Source of the DNA: Bacteroidota bacterium
GTDB lineage: Bacteria > Bacteroidota > Ignavibacteria > Kapaibacteriales > Kapaibacteriaceae
Direction of reading: 5' to 3'
DNA: 6,080 nt
Assembly (NCBI GenBank): GCA_003488525.1
Contig: DNLG01000065.1
Coordinates: forward strand, 4,413-10,492
In this document: positions 1 to 5,645 of the stretch, one piece after another
Layout: each line of letters starts with the position of its first letter
How positions within the stretch are numbered: position 1 is the first letter of the stretch
Notes under the pieces: generated by a model
The model's database searches: none
Seen by the model: the letters and a program-made list of their open reading frames with translations, nothing else
What the model was told of the DNA's origin: nothing
Program-made: the position numbers and the translations under genes

Positions 1-1572
1 GCCGCGGATACGGCAGTACACCGTGTAGGTGCCGGTCTTGAGATTCTTTGTGCTGAACGTTGCCCGCGTCTCGGCTTCCTTCGTATCGTTCACGAACCAC
101 TCGTATGACGGATATCCGCCACGGGCGGTGATCGGTTTATCCATGCCCTCGCAGAGTTTCATTTCCTGTGCCAGGGGGCGCAGTTGCGTGCTTGGTCCAC
201 AGTCCAGGGCGGCTACGAATGAATCGTCGAAGCGATTACCATTGATGCGCTGATCATCGAAGAAGGCATACGTGTCGAACGTTCCTGCCATGTACGGGAT
301 GCCCTTGGCATCGACGCCGACGGCGTTGACATAGTCCTCGTATGGTCCGCCAAAGGTCCGAATCCAGTCAATATCACCGTTCGATAGAAGGCGCATGACG
401 AACCCGTCATTTGCTCCCTTTGACTCTTCCTGAAACGTACCCATGATCGTGGTACTGTCGAATGAGCCACCAACAAACATATTGCCCTTCGCATCGGCAA
501 CGATGCTCGTCGAGATCTCTTCGAAAATGTCGCCGTATCGACGCAGCAGATCAAAACCACCATCCTGTTTCACACGAGCCACAAAAACATCAGGAGCATT
601 CTCCCCGTTAGCCTTCAGCGTCTGCGTGTCGAAGGTCGTCGTGAGTCTCATCGGACCCGTAAGCAGCAGTGAGCCTTCGCGTGTTATACCGGTACCGATC
701 GTGATATCTGCTTCACTCGATCCAATACGCTTGGTCCACTGAGCCTGGCCGGCGGCATTGATCGATCTGATGAAGAAGTCGCTCTTGCCGGCAAAGCTCT
801 CGATATTCATGCTACCGAAGTTTACCGAGCCGATGAACGTGCCCACAGCGTACACCCTGTCACCTGTTGGGGAGACCTGCAGCTGCAGTACCAGGTCATT
901 CTCAGCCGATCCAAAGCCCTGCACCCAAAGCACCTCGCCGGCAGGATTCAGCTTTGCGACAAAGGCATCTAGCTTGCCTGCAGAGCGATAGGTCTTTGTG
1001 CCAAACTTTCCATCAGCGCCCGTACCACCACCAACGTAGATGTTGCCAGTTGAGTCAACAGCCAGTGAGGGGGCTCCTTCGTCATAATCTTCGGAACCGA
1101 AGACCTTGACCCATTGCAGGATGCCCTGGGTACTGATCTTGGCCACGAACATGTCTGAACTGAAAGCATCGAATGACTCGATCTGTTCGCCTGCAACGAC
1201 GGCCTGATCGATGAAGGCGCCGGAGATGTAGACGTTGCCTTTGTTATCAGCGATCACCGAACCGGCCTCGTCAAAGTCAAAACCACCGTGACTGGAGGCC
1301 GTGACGTTCCCCTTGTTGTTGAAGCGAGCTGTAAAAATGTCGTAGTTGCCGATTGCTTGCAGGACAATGCCGCCAGCGCTCATCGAATCCGAGAACGTTC
1401 CGATCACGTTGCAGCTACCGTCGGGAGAGACATGCATGGCATCGACCACGTCGTAACTCGGACCCATCAGTGTTTTGATCCAGGTGATACGTTGGGCCGT
1501 CGTACTCGGCGCGACAAAAACGAAGGCGAGTGCGATCAACAGCGCAATGCGCAGAATTGATGGACGATTCAT
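1..1572 (-). CDS. Secreted SBBP-type seven-bladed beta-propeller protein with Ig-like domain (C-terminus missing)
   Basis: The frame is open from an ATG at 1572 to the left edge, giving 524 residues with no stop, so the 3' end is missing. Residues 1-27 form a signal peptide: Asn-Arg-Pro start, hydrophobic core at about 7-22, and a likely cut after Thr-Thr-Ala before Gln27. Seven diverged repeats of about 62 residues follow (about 29-90, 91-152, 153-214, 215-277, 278-340, 341-401, 402-457). Each opens with W/D-x-(x)-(K/R)-x-x-G, has a central D-x-x-G-N-x-Y-V-x-G strand pair, and ends with D-x-F-V-A-K-(hydrophobic). This is the SBBP pattern, and seven copies fit one closed propeller. From Cys458 an Ig/PKD-like segment begins (CEG at 474-476, GGYPSYEWF at 485-493, TGTYTVYC at 513-520); Cys474 and Cys520 could form a disulfide. 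In Bacteroidota-like bacteria such domains often precede a type IX secretion sorting domain, but that end is not visible. The protein is probably extracellular or surface-bound. Its ligand is unknown. It lies 14 bases after nusB and probably shares its transcript. Confidence 0.88.
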   Translation of the reverse strand, partial: MNRPSILRIALLIALAFVFVAPSTTAQRITWIKTLMGPSYDVVDAMHVSPDGSCNVIGTFSDSMSAGGIVLQAIGNYDIFTARFNNKGNVTASSHGGFDFDEAGSVIADNKGNVYISGAFIDQAVVAGEQIESFDAFSSDMFVAKISTQGILQWVKVFGSEDYDEGAPSLAVDSTGNIYVGGGTGADGKFGTKTYRSAGKLDAFVAKLNPAGEVLWVQGFGSAENDLVLQLQVSPTGDRVYAVGTFIGSVNFGSMNIESFAGKSDFFIRSINAAGQAQWTKRIGSSEADITIGTGITREGSLLLTGPMRLTTTFDTQTLKANGENAPDVFVARVKQDGGFDLLRRYGDIFEEISTSIVADAKGNMFVGGSFDSTTIMGTFQEESKGANDGFVMRLLSNGDIDWIRTFGGPYEDYVNAVGVDAKGIPYMAGTFDTYAFFDDQRINGNRFDDSFVAALDCGPSTQLRPLAQEMKLCEGMDKPITARGGYPSYEWFVNDTKEAETRATFSTKNLKTGTYTVYCRIRG

Positions 1573-1577
1573 GGTGT

Positions 1578-1583
1578 CCCTCC
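1578..1583 (-). promoter_or_regulatory. Ribosome binding site of the propeller gene
   Basis: GGAGGG on the minus strand lies 5 bases before the ATG at 1572. It is the strongest Shine-Dalgarno match in the window. It falls in the 14-base gap after the nusB stop, and it fixes the propeller start. Confidence 0.75.
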
Positions 1584-1586
1584 GGT

Positions 1587-2174
1587 TCAGGGCTTCAAGC
1601 CCCTTCCAGTCTTTTTGATAGAGTCAGTTGATTTCAGCTCTTCGATGATGGCATCAAGGATGCCATTGATGAACGTTCCGCTCTTGTCCGTCGAGTAGCG
1701 TTTGGCTAGTTCGATGACCTCGTTCATTGTGACCTTCACGGGGATCTCCTGGCACGTTGTGAGCTCGGCAACGGCAAGGCGCATGAGGATGATATCGAGT
1801 GAGGCAATGCGTTCGAAGTCCCAGTTCTGGGCATGTTTGCGAATCAGCGCCGTGCTCGATTCCTTGCCAGATTCGGCAGCGGTGATCACGGTGCGGGCGT
1901 ATTCGACGTCGTCGTTACTCCACGTGATCGGCACGTCTGCCTCAAGCTCGTGCACTTCATCAGGATGAAGAATGCGCGTTCCGTCAGGAGCGTCCTTCGC
2001 ATCGAACGTGAATTGTCGAAAAAAGACATGGCGAAACGCCACGTCACGTTCGACGTCGCCGCCGTCGATGGCTGCAAGGATCTGCAGAACCTTTTCGCGG
2101 GACAGGTGCCGTGAGCCCCGTACCGTCGTTTTGCGGCTAACGGGAAAATCGTCCTGCTGAGATGAGTCTGTCAA
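1587..2174 (-). CDS. nusB: Transcription antitermination factor NusB
   Basis: NusB binds boxA in nascent rRNA leaders together with NusE (ribosomal protein S10) and supports processive antitermination of rRNA operons; it is cytoplasmic. The C-terminal half is diagnostic: NWDFERIASLDIILMR at about 117-132, then the IPVKVTMNEVIELAKRYSTD block at 144-163 and SGTFINGILDAI at 165-176. The first helix, SRHLSREKVLQIL (21-33), is a divergent form of the family's arginine-rich N-terminal helix. At 195 residues it is longer than the roughly 140-residue enterobacterial protein. The extra length is a polar tail of about 20 residues at the front, an acidic stretch around 57-85 (FDAKDAPDG, HPDEVHELEAD) and a basic tail (about 186-195). 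The start is TTG at 2174, chosen because GGAG lies 5 bases upstream and no in-frame ATG is near. It begins 15 bases after the leucine dehydrogenase stop and ends 14 bases before the propeller start, so it is mid-operon. Confidence 0.93.
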   Translation of the reverse strand: MTDSSQQDDFPVSRKTTVRGSRHLSREKVLQILAAIDGGDVERDVAFRHVFFRQFTFDAKDAPDGTRILHPDEVHELEADVPITWSNDDVEYARTVITAAESGKESSTALIRKHAQNWDFERIASLDIILMRLAVAELTTCQEIPVKVTMNEVIELAKRYSTDKSGTFINGILDAIIEELKSTDSIKKTGRGLKP

Positions 2175-2179
2175 TTGGG

Positions 2180-2183
2180 CTCC
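2180..2183 (-). promoter_or_regulatory. Ribosome binding site supporting the TTG start of nusB
   Basis: GGAG on the minus strand lies 5 bases before TTG at 2174, inside the 15-base gap after the upstream stop codon. The spacing matches that of the propeller gene and supports the non-ATG start. Confidence 0.6.
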
Positions 2184-2189
2184 GACGTA

Positions 2190-3278
2190 TTAAACGCCAC
2201 GAATCGTGGGACTGCCAACATACGAACCGTGGACGTGACGAACCTGACGCAGCCGTTCTTCGGCGATCGCATTCGATGCCTCGATCGTGAGCATATTCCG
2301 CTCTGATGCGATGCGGATGATATTCGCCGTGATGTCGTAGACACCCTCGGCCTGGCGCATAACCTTGTCACGGTCGTAGCCTTCTACTTCGGAGGCCACG
2401 TTCATCAGACCACCGGAGTTAACCACGTAGTCCGGCGCGTAGAGAATGCCTTTGTTACGGAGCATCTCGGCATGCGCACGCTCTTCCTTCAACTGATTGT
2501 TCGCTCCTCCGCAGATGATAGCGCACGACAGTGTCGGGATCGTATCATCATTCAGAATGGCCCCAAGAGCATTCGGTGAAAACACGTCGCATGGCGTTGT
2601 GTACACTGCATCCGGTGAGATCACTTCGGCACCTGTGCGTGAAGCAAGGGCATTGACCTTGTCGGCATAGATGTCCGATACCAGCACCTTTGCGCCGTCC
2701 TTGACCAGATGCTCAACAAGGTAGGTGGCAACGTTGCCAGCCCCCTGAACGACCACCGTCTTGCCGGCTAGCGAGTCACTGCCCCAGGTGGCCTTTGCAG
2801 AGGCACGCATTCCGGAGTAGACGCCCAGGGCTGTTACAGGACTCGGGTCACCCGAGCCTCCCGGTCCACCGATGCCGGTAACGTACTTGGTCTCCATGCG
2901 AATCCACTCCATGTCCCGCACGCTGGTGCCCACATCTTCGGCCGTGATGTACCGTCCGCGCAGACTCTCGACCATACGTCCGAAGGCGCGGAAAAGACCC
3001 TCGCTCTTGTCGGTGCGGGGATCTCCGATGATCACTGCCTTGCCACCGCCAAGATTCACACCGCTGACGGCAGCCTTGTAGGTCATGCCACGGGACAGAC
3101 GCAATACGTCCGTGATCGCAGCCTCGTCCGAATCGTACTTCCAGAATCGGGTTCCGCCCAGTGACGGGCCGAGGGAGGTGTTATGAATGCCGATGATAGC
3201 ACGAAGGCCCGTGACGGTGTCGGAACAGAGAACCACTTGCTCGTGGCCCATGCCCGAGATCGTATCGAAGATTTGCAT
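2190..3278 (-). CDS. ldh: Leucine dehydrogenase (Glu/Leu/Phe/Val dehydrogenase family)
   Basis: The 362-residue product matches the usual length of leucine dehydrogenase (about 364). The enzyme catalyses NAD-dependent reversible oxidative deamination of leucine and other branched-chain amino acids to 2-oxo acids and ammonia in the cytoplasm. Residues 38-43 (GPSLGGTR region) and MTYKAAVSG at 65-73 give the substrate-site lysine K68. VNLGGGKAVIIGDP (74-87) supplies the catalytic K80, and ITAEDVG (111-117) carries D115. These lysines and D115 fall at the positions classically numbered in this family. The NAD-binding Rossmann domain begins at about 173, with VQGAGNVA at 177-184 (GxGxxA), and SDIYADK at 201-207 follows the second strand. 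GGANNQL (257-263) and VVNSGGLMN (285-293) are further family signatures. The ATG at 3278 has no clear Shine-Dalgarno site, but the N-terminus MQIFDTISGMGHEQV aligns well with leucine dehydrogenases. Exact substrate preference (Leu versus Val) cannot be settled from sequence. It is the first gene of a cluster with nusB and the propeller gene, behind a hairpin-rich leader. Confidence 0.93.
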   Translation of the reverse strand: MQIFDTISGMGHEQVVLCSDTVTGLRAIIGIHNTSLGPSLGGTRFWKYDSDEAAITDVLRLSRGMTYKAAVSGVNLGGGKAVIIGDPRTDKSEGLFRAFGRMVESLRGRYITAEDVGTSVRDMEWIRMETKYVTGIGGPGGSGDPSPVTALGVYSGMRASAKATWGSDSLAGKTVVVQGAGNVATYLVEHLVKDGAKVLVSDIYADKVNALASRTGAEVISPDAVYTTPCDVFSPNALGAILNDDTIPTLSCAIICGGANNQLKEERAHAEMLRNKGILYAPDYVVNSGGLMNVASEVEGYDRDKVMRQAEGVYDITANIIRIASERNMLTIEASNAIAEERLRQVRHVHGSYVGSPTIRGV

Positions 3279-3299
3279 ACGGTACAGACGTCATAGTGG

Positions 3300-3337
3300 G
3301 AAAAAGACCGCCCTCATACCGCGACGGTAGGGGGCGG
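3300..3337 (-). terminator. Hairpin plus T-tract just upstream of leucine dehydrogenase (second terminator or attenuator)
   Basis: On the minus strand CCGCCC (3337-3332) pairs with GGGCGG (3313-3308), and inside it TACCG-type arms at 3329-3325 and 3321-3317 pair across a 3-base loop. A small 2/3-base internal loop separates the two stems. The structure is followed at once by TCTTTTTC (3307-3300). It has the form of an intrinsic terminator, yet it ends only about 22 bases before the ATG at 3278. It may be the second of two tandem terminators, or an attenuator in the leader of the following operon; the sequence alone does not decide. Confidence 0.55.
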
Positions 3338-3345
3338 GCTGGGCG

Positions 3346-3379
3346 AAAATACGAACGGCCACCCGATTGGGTGGCCGTT
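3346..3379 (-). terminator. Intrinsic terminator of the RRM gene
   Basis: There is a perfect 11-base-pair stem, AACGGCCACCC / GGGTGGCCGTT, at 3354-3364 and 3369-3379 with a 4-base loop. On the minus strand it is followed by CGTATTTTCG, a short T-rich tract. It begins 26 bases after the RRM stop codon. The plus-strand side has no T tract, so it acts for minus-strand transcription. Confidence 0.75.
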
Positions 3380-3387
3380 GCAGCTAA

Positions 3388-3408
3388 TGATCCAGAGGAT
3401 GTGGATCA
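3388..3408 (-). other. Small hairpin containing the RRM gene stop codon
   Basis: TGATCCA and TGGATCA (3388-3394 and 3402-3408) form a perfect 7-base-pair stem around a 7-base loop. The minus-strand TGA stop of the RRM gene (3408-3406) is part of the stem. There is no T-tract, so it is not a terminator on its own. It could protect the mRNA 3' end or simply be chance. Confidence 0.4.
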
Positions 3409-3687
3409 GTGACGAGGACCGCGGTCGTTCCGCATTGGACGCTCATCACGAGGACGTGCTTCGTTTACCACGAGAGGACGTCCGCCGAGATTGCGGCCAT
3501 TCATCGCCTCGATCGCCTGATTGCCAGCGGCACTGTCCGGCATTTCGACAAAACCGAACCCGCGTGAACGCCCCGTGAACTTGTCCTTCACAACGGAAGC
3601 GGACTGCACGGCGCCGAACTCTGAGAATGATGCCCGAAGCTCATCGTCATTCATTGAGTACGGCAAGTTGCCTACATAGATATTCAT
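3406..3687 (-). CDS. Single-RRM RNA-binding protein
   Basis: This 93-residue protein is almost entirely one RNA recognition motif. RNP2 is IYVGNL at residues 3-8 and RNP1 is RGFGFVEM at 42-49, with the aromatic residues (Tyr4, Phe44, Phe46) that stack on RNA bases all present. The fold appears complete: the second helix is about 51-63 (DSAAGNQAIEAMNG) and the last strand is RPLVVNEARP (70-79). The end, from about 77, is a short Arg/Asp-rich tail (RPRDERPMRNDRGPRH). Small stand-alone RRM proteins of this type occur in cyanobacteria, Bacteroidota and relatives; some are cold-induced, and they are thought to act on mRNA structure or stability. The target here is unknown. The ATG at 3687 has only a weak AAAGGG 7 bases upstream. 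The gene sits apart from its neighbours: about 180 bases follow the sod stop and a strong terminator lies downstream, so it is probably monocistronic. Confidence 0.92.
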   Translation of the reverse strand: MNIYVGNLPYSMNDDELRASFSEFGAVQSASVVKDKFTGRSRGFGFVEMPDSAAGNQAIEAMNGRNLGGRPLVVNEARPRDERPMRNDRGPRH

Positions 3688-3839
3688 ACATCGACCCTTT
3701 GCGCAACGATTGGACGAACTCGGTGTTGAATCACTGATTTATCTCGACCCGAATTCCCCGGTAGGCCGTTGCGCCTGCCTCACGGTCATGCAAGTTACCG
3801 CGAAATGACCCCGAAACAAGAAGTTTTCCACATCGACGC

Positions 3840-3873
3840 CAAAATATATCGTACCGCGACGAGGCGGGATCAA
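3840..3873 (-). promoter_or_regulatory. Possible Bacteroidota-type promoter for the RRM gene
   Basis: In the spacer after sod the minus strand reads TATATTTTG (3848-3840), one insertion away from the TAnnTTTG -7 element of Bacteroidota promoters. A TTG (3873-3871, overlapping the sod stop) lies 22 bases upstream as a possible -33 element. A start near here would give a 5' leader of about 145 bases before the RRM ATG. The rest of the spacer (3688-3839) shows no other clear signal. This is a weak match. Confidence 0.25.
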
Positions 3874-4583
3874 CGTTGCAGCGAGGCAAGATTGCCAGAC
3901 ACGGCCGTCCAGTTCACCACGTTCCACCATGCGGCAACATAGTCGGGACGCTTGTTCTGGTACTTCAGGTAGTAGGCATGCTCCCACACATCGATCCCCA
4001 GGATCGGCGTTGCCCCCCACGATGTGAGCTTGTGCTGATTCTCCGCCTGCATGATGATCAGCCGTCCGTCATCGTGTCGGTAATGCAGAAGGGCCCATCC
4101 GCTACCTTCGACGGCTGCGGCCGCCGCCGAGAACTGTTTCTTGAAGGAAGTAAACGAACCAAACCCGTCGGTGATCGCCGCCAGAAGTTCGCCGGTGGGT
4201 TCGCCCCCTCCCTGTGCTCCGGGTTTGCCCATGACCTTCCAGAACATCGAGTGCAGCCAGTGTCCACCCCCGTGAAAAGCCGCCTGCTTGGACCAGTGCT
4301 GAACAAGCGCAAAGTCGTCAGCCGCTCGGGCCTTGGCAAGCTCATCTTCGGCTTTGTTCAGACCGTTGACATAGGCAAGGTGATGCTTACCGTGATGAAT
4401 CTGCATGGTCTGTGCATCGATGAACGGCTCAAGAGCATCGGCCGCATACGGCAGCGGCGGAAGCTCATGCTTGCCCGGCGCTGGTGCTGGCAGTGATCCA
4501 ATGGCATGCAGTGAAGGGGCTCCTGTTGCAAGAACTGCCGCGCCTGCGGCAGCACTGGTGAGGAAGGCACGTCGGGTTGACAT
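3870..4583 (-). CDS. sodA: Exported (Tat) superoxide dismutase, Fe/Mn family, Mn-type active site
   Basis: This enzyme converts superoxide to oxygen and hydrogen peroxide. Numbering uses the upstream ATG at 4586 (238 residues). The front reads STRRAFLTSAAAG, a twin-arginine motif, then a short hydrophobic stretch and a likely cut after SLHA (residue 28); mature numbering is about 210, normal for the family. Metal ligands are all present: H64 (MQIHHGKHH), H112 (HWLHSMFW), D199 and H203 (DVWEHAYY). Gateway residues H68 and Y72 are intact. Gly108, four before the second ligand, and Gln184 in AENQ match the Mn-enzyme arrangement; Fe enzymes carry Gln at the former position. The metal could still be cambialistic. 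The first two codons are both ATG. GGAG lies 5 bases before the second (4583) but only 2 before the first, so 4583 is preferred. The gene follows fructose-bisphosphatase by 32 bases and probably shares its transcript. Export implies protection of the periplasm or cell surface. Confidence 0.92.
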   Translation of the reverse strand: MSTRRAFLTSAAAGAAVLATGAPSLHAIGSLPAPAPGKHELPPLPYAADALEPFIDAQTMQIHHGKHHLAYVNGLNKAEDELAKARAADDFALVQHWSKQAAFHGGGHWLHSMFWKVMGKPGAQGGGEPTGELLAAITDGFGSFTSFKKQFSAAAAAVEGSGWALLHYRHDDGRLIIMQAENQHKLTSWGATPILGIDVWEHAYYLKYQNKRPDYVAAWWNVVNWTAVSGNLASLQR

Positions 4584-4588
4584 CATCT

Positions 4589-4592
4589 CTCC
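4589..4592 (-). promoter_or_regulatory. Ribosome binding site deciding between two tandem ATGs of sod
   Basis: The minus strand reads CGGAGAGATGATG. GGAG is 2 bases from the first ATG and 5 bases from the second. Five bases is also the spacing for nusB and the propeller gene, so the second ATG (4583) is the likely start. Confidence 0.6.
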
Positions 4593-4615
4593 GTGGAATG
4601 TGTGGTGCGATCAGA

Positions 4616-5644
4616 TCACGGCTGCAGAGCGTCTTGTAGAAACCGTTCAACATCGAGGACATCGTCCGTGCTACCCATGAAGCAAGGAATGCGTTGATGC
4701 AATGATGTTGGTTTCACATCGAGCAGACGGTTGACGCCGTCGGTTGCACGTCCACCAGCCTGTTCAACAAGGAAGGCCATGGGGTTGACTTCGTAGACGA
4801 GTCTAAGCTTTCCGTCGGGCATGCGCGCATCACCGGGGTACAGGAAGATCCCGCCGTAATGCAGCGTTCGGTGTACGTCGGCAACCATCGTGCCGACATA
4901 CCGCAGTGAATAGGGTCGCAGGCCGTCGTCAGACGGACGCAGCAGCCACGAGACATAGTCACGAATACCCTGAGGCCAGATGTGGGCGTTGCCGGAGTTG
5001 ACCGAGTAGATCTTCCCGCGCTGCGGGATCCTGATCTTTTCATACGTCAGCAGAAACTCACCGATCGTGGGATCGAACGTAAACACGTCGACTCCATTGC
5101 CGCTGGTGTAGACAAGCTGGGTGCTGGAGCCATACATACAGTAACCGGCGGCTACCTGCTTGTAGCCATGCTGAAGACAGTCCTCCAGCTCTCCATCGGT
5201 AACAAGTGTCGGGTCGACCCGCTTGTAGATGGAGAAGATGGTTCCGATGGTAACGTTCACGTCGATGTTCGACGAGCCATCAAGCGGATCGAACACCAGC
5301 ACGTACTTGCCGCGTCGATATTCATTGGGAATACGGATCAGTCCGTTCGACTCTTCCGAGGCCATTACGCAGAGGTGACCTCCGTGATCCATGGCGCGGA
5401 AGATGATATCGTTGGCGTGAAGGTCCAGACGCTTCACCTGCTCACCATGAACGTTGGAGCCATCCGTAGTGCCGAGAACGTCGTTCAGGCCCGCCCTGCG
5501 CACATCGCGAGCAAGGATCCGCATGGCCAGCGTGAAGTCGCGCAGAAGATGCGAGAACTCTCCCGTTGCTTCGGGGTGCATCGCCCCTTCCTCGGCGATG
5601 TGACGCTCGATGGTGATGAGCTTCGAAGTTTTGACGATGGGCAT
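4616..5644 (-). CDS. fbp: Class I fructose-1,6-bisphosphatase
   Basis: It hydrolyses fructose 1,6-bisphosphate to fructose 6-phosphate and phosphate, the committed step of gluconeogenesis (and of carbon-fixing cycles where present), in the cytoplasm with Mg2+. From ATG 5644 the protein has 342 residues, typical of class I. Metal and catalytic motifs are in place: ASEESN at 95-100 (E97, E98), FDPLDGSSN at 118-126 (D119, D122), and E285 in the family signature GKLRLVYEVNPMA (278-290). Sugar-phosphate binding regions include SVNSGNAHIW (214-223), RYVGTMVADVHRTL (248-261) and GGIFLYPGDARM (264-275). The frame stays open 39 codons further upstream, but that part lies inside the preceding gene, and the shorter start gives the normal N-terminus (ITIERHI at 10-16). 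The stop TAG of the upstream usp gene is separated from this ATG by one base (TAGCATG), with no Shine-Dalgarno site, so translation is probably coupled. AMP regulation cannot be judged. Confidence 0.95.
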   Translation of the reverse strand: MPIVKTSKLITIERHIAEEGAMHPEATGEFSHLLRDFTLAMRILARDVRRAGLNDVLGTTDGSNVHGEQVKRLDLHANDIIFRAMDHGGHLCVMASEESNGLIRIPNEYRRGKYVLVFDPLDGSSNIDVNVTIGTIFSIYKRVDPTLVTDGELEDCLQHGYKQVAAGYCMYGSSTQLVYTSGNGVDVFTFDPTIGEFLLTYEKIRIPQRGKIYSVNSGNAHIWPQGIRDYVSWLLRPSDDGLRPYSLRYVGTMVADVHRTLHYGGIFLYPGDARMPDGKLRLVYEVNPMAFLVEQAGGRATDGVNRLLDVKPTSLHQRIPCFMGSTDDVLDVERFLQDALQP

Positions 5645-5645
5645 G

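Noticed and set aside
1..1572. Repeat array that might be a CRISPR or DNA tandem repeat
   Set aside because: The repetition is at protein level only (propeller blades). There are no identical spaced DNA repeats.
3699..3706. TTGCGCAA palindrome before the RRM gene
   Set aside because: An 8-base palindrome is expected by chance. There is no second copy or spacing that suggests an operator.
3854..3867. CCGC/GCGG hairpin right after the sod stop as a terminator
   Set aside because: It has only 4 base pairs with a 6-base loop, and the T-rich stretch starts 5 or more bases later. This is too weak to call, and the same bases better resemble a promoter.
3739..4020. 93-codon minus-strand frame overlapping the end of sod
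   Set aside because: Most of it lies in an alternate frame of sod. There is no ribosome site and no recognisable sequence.
3876..4496. 206-codon open frame on the plus strand
   Set aside because: Antisense to the SOD gene, whose ligands are all intact. The product has no recognisable domain.
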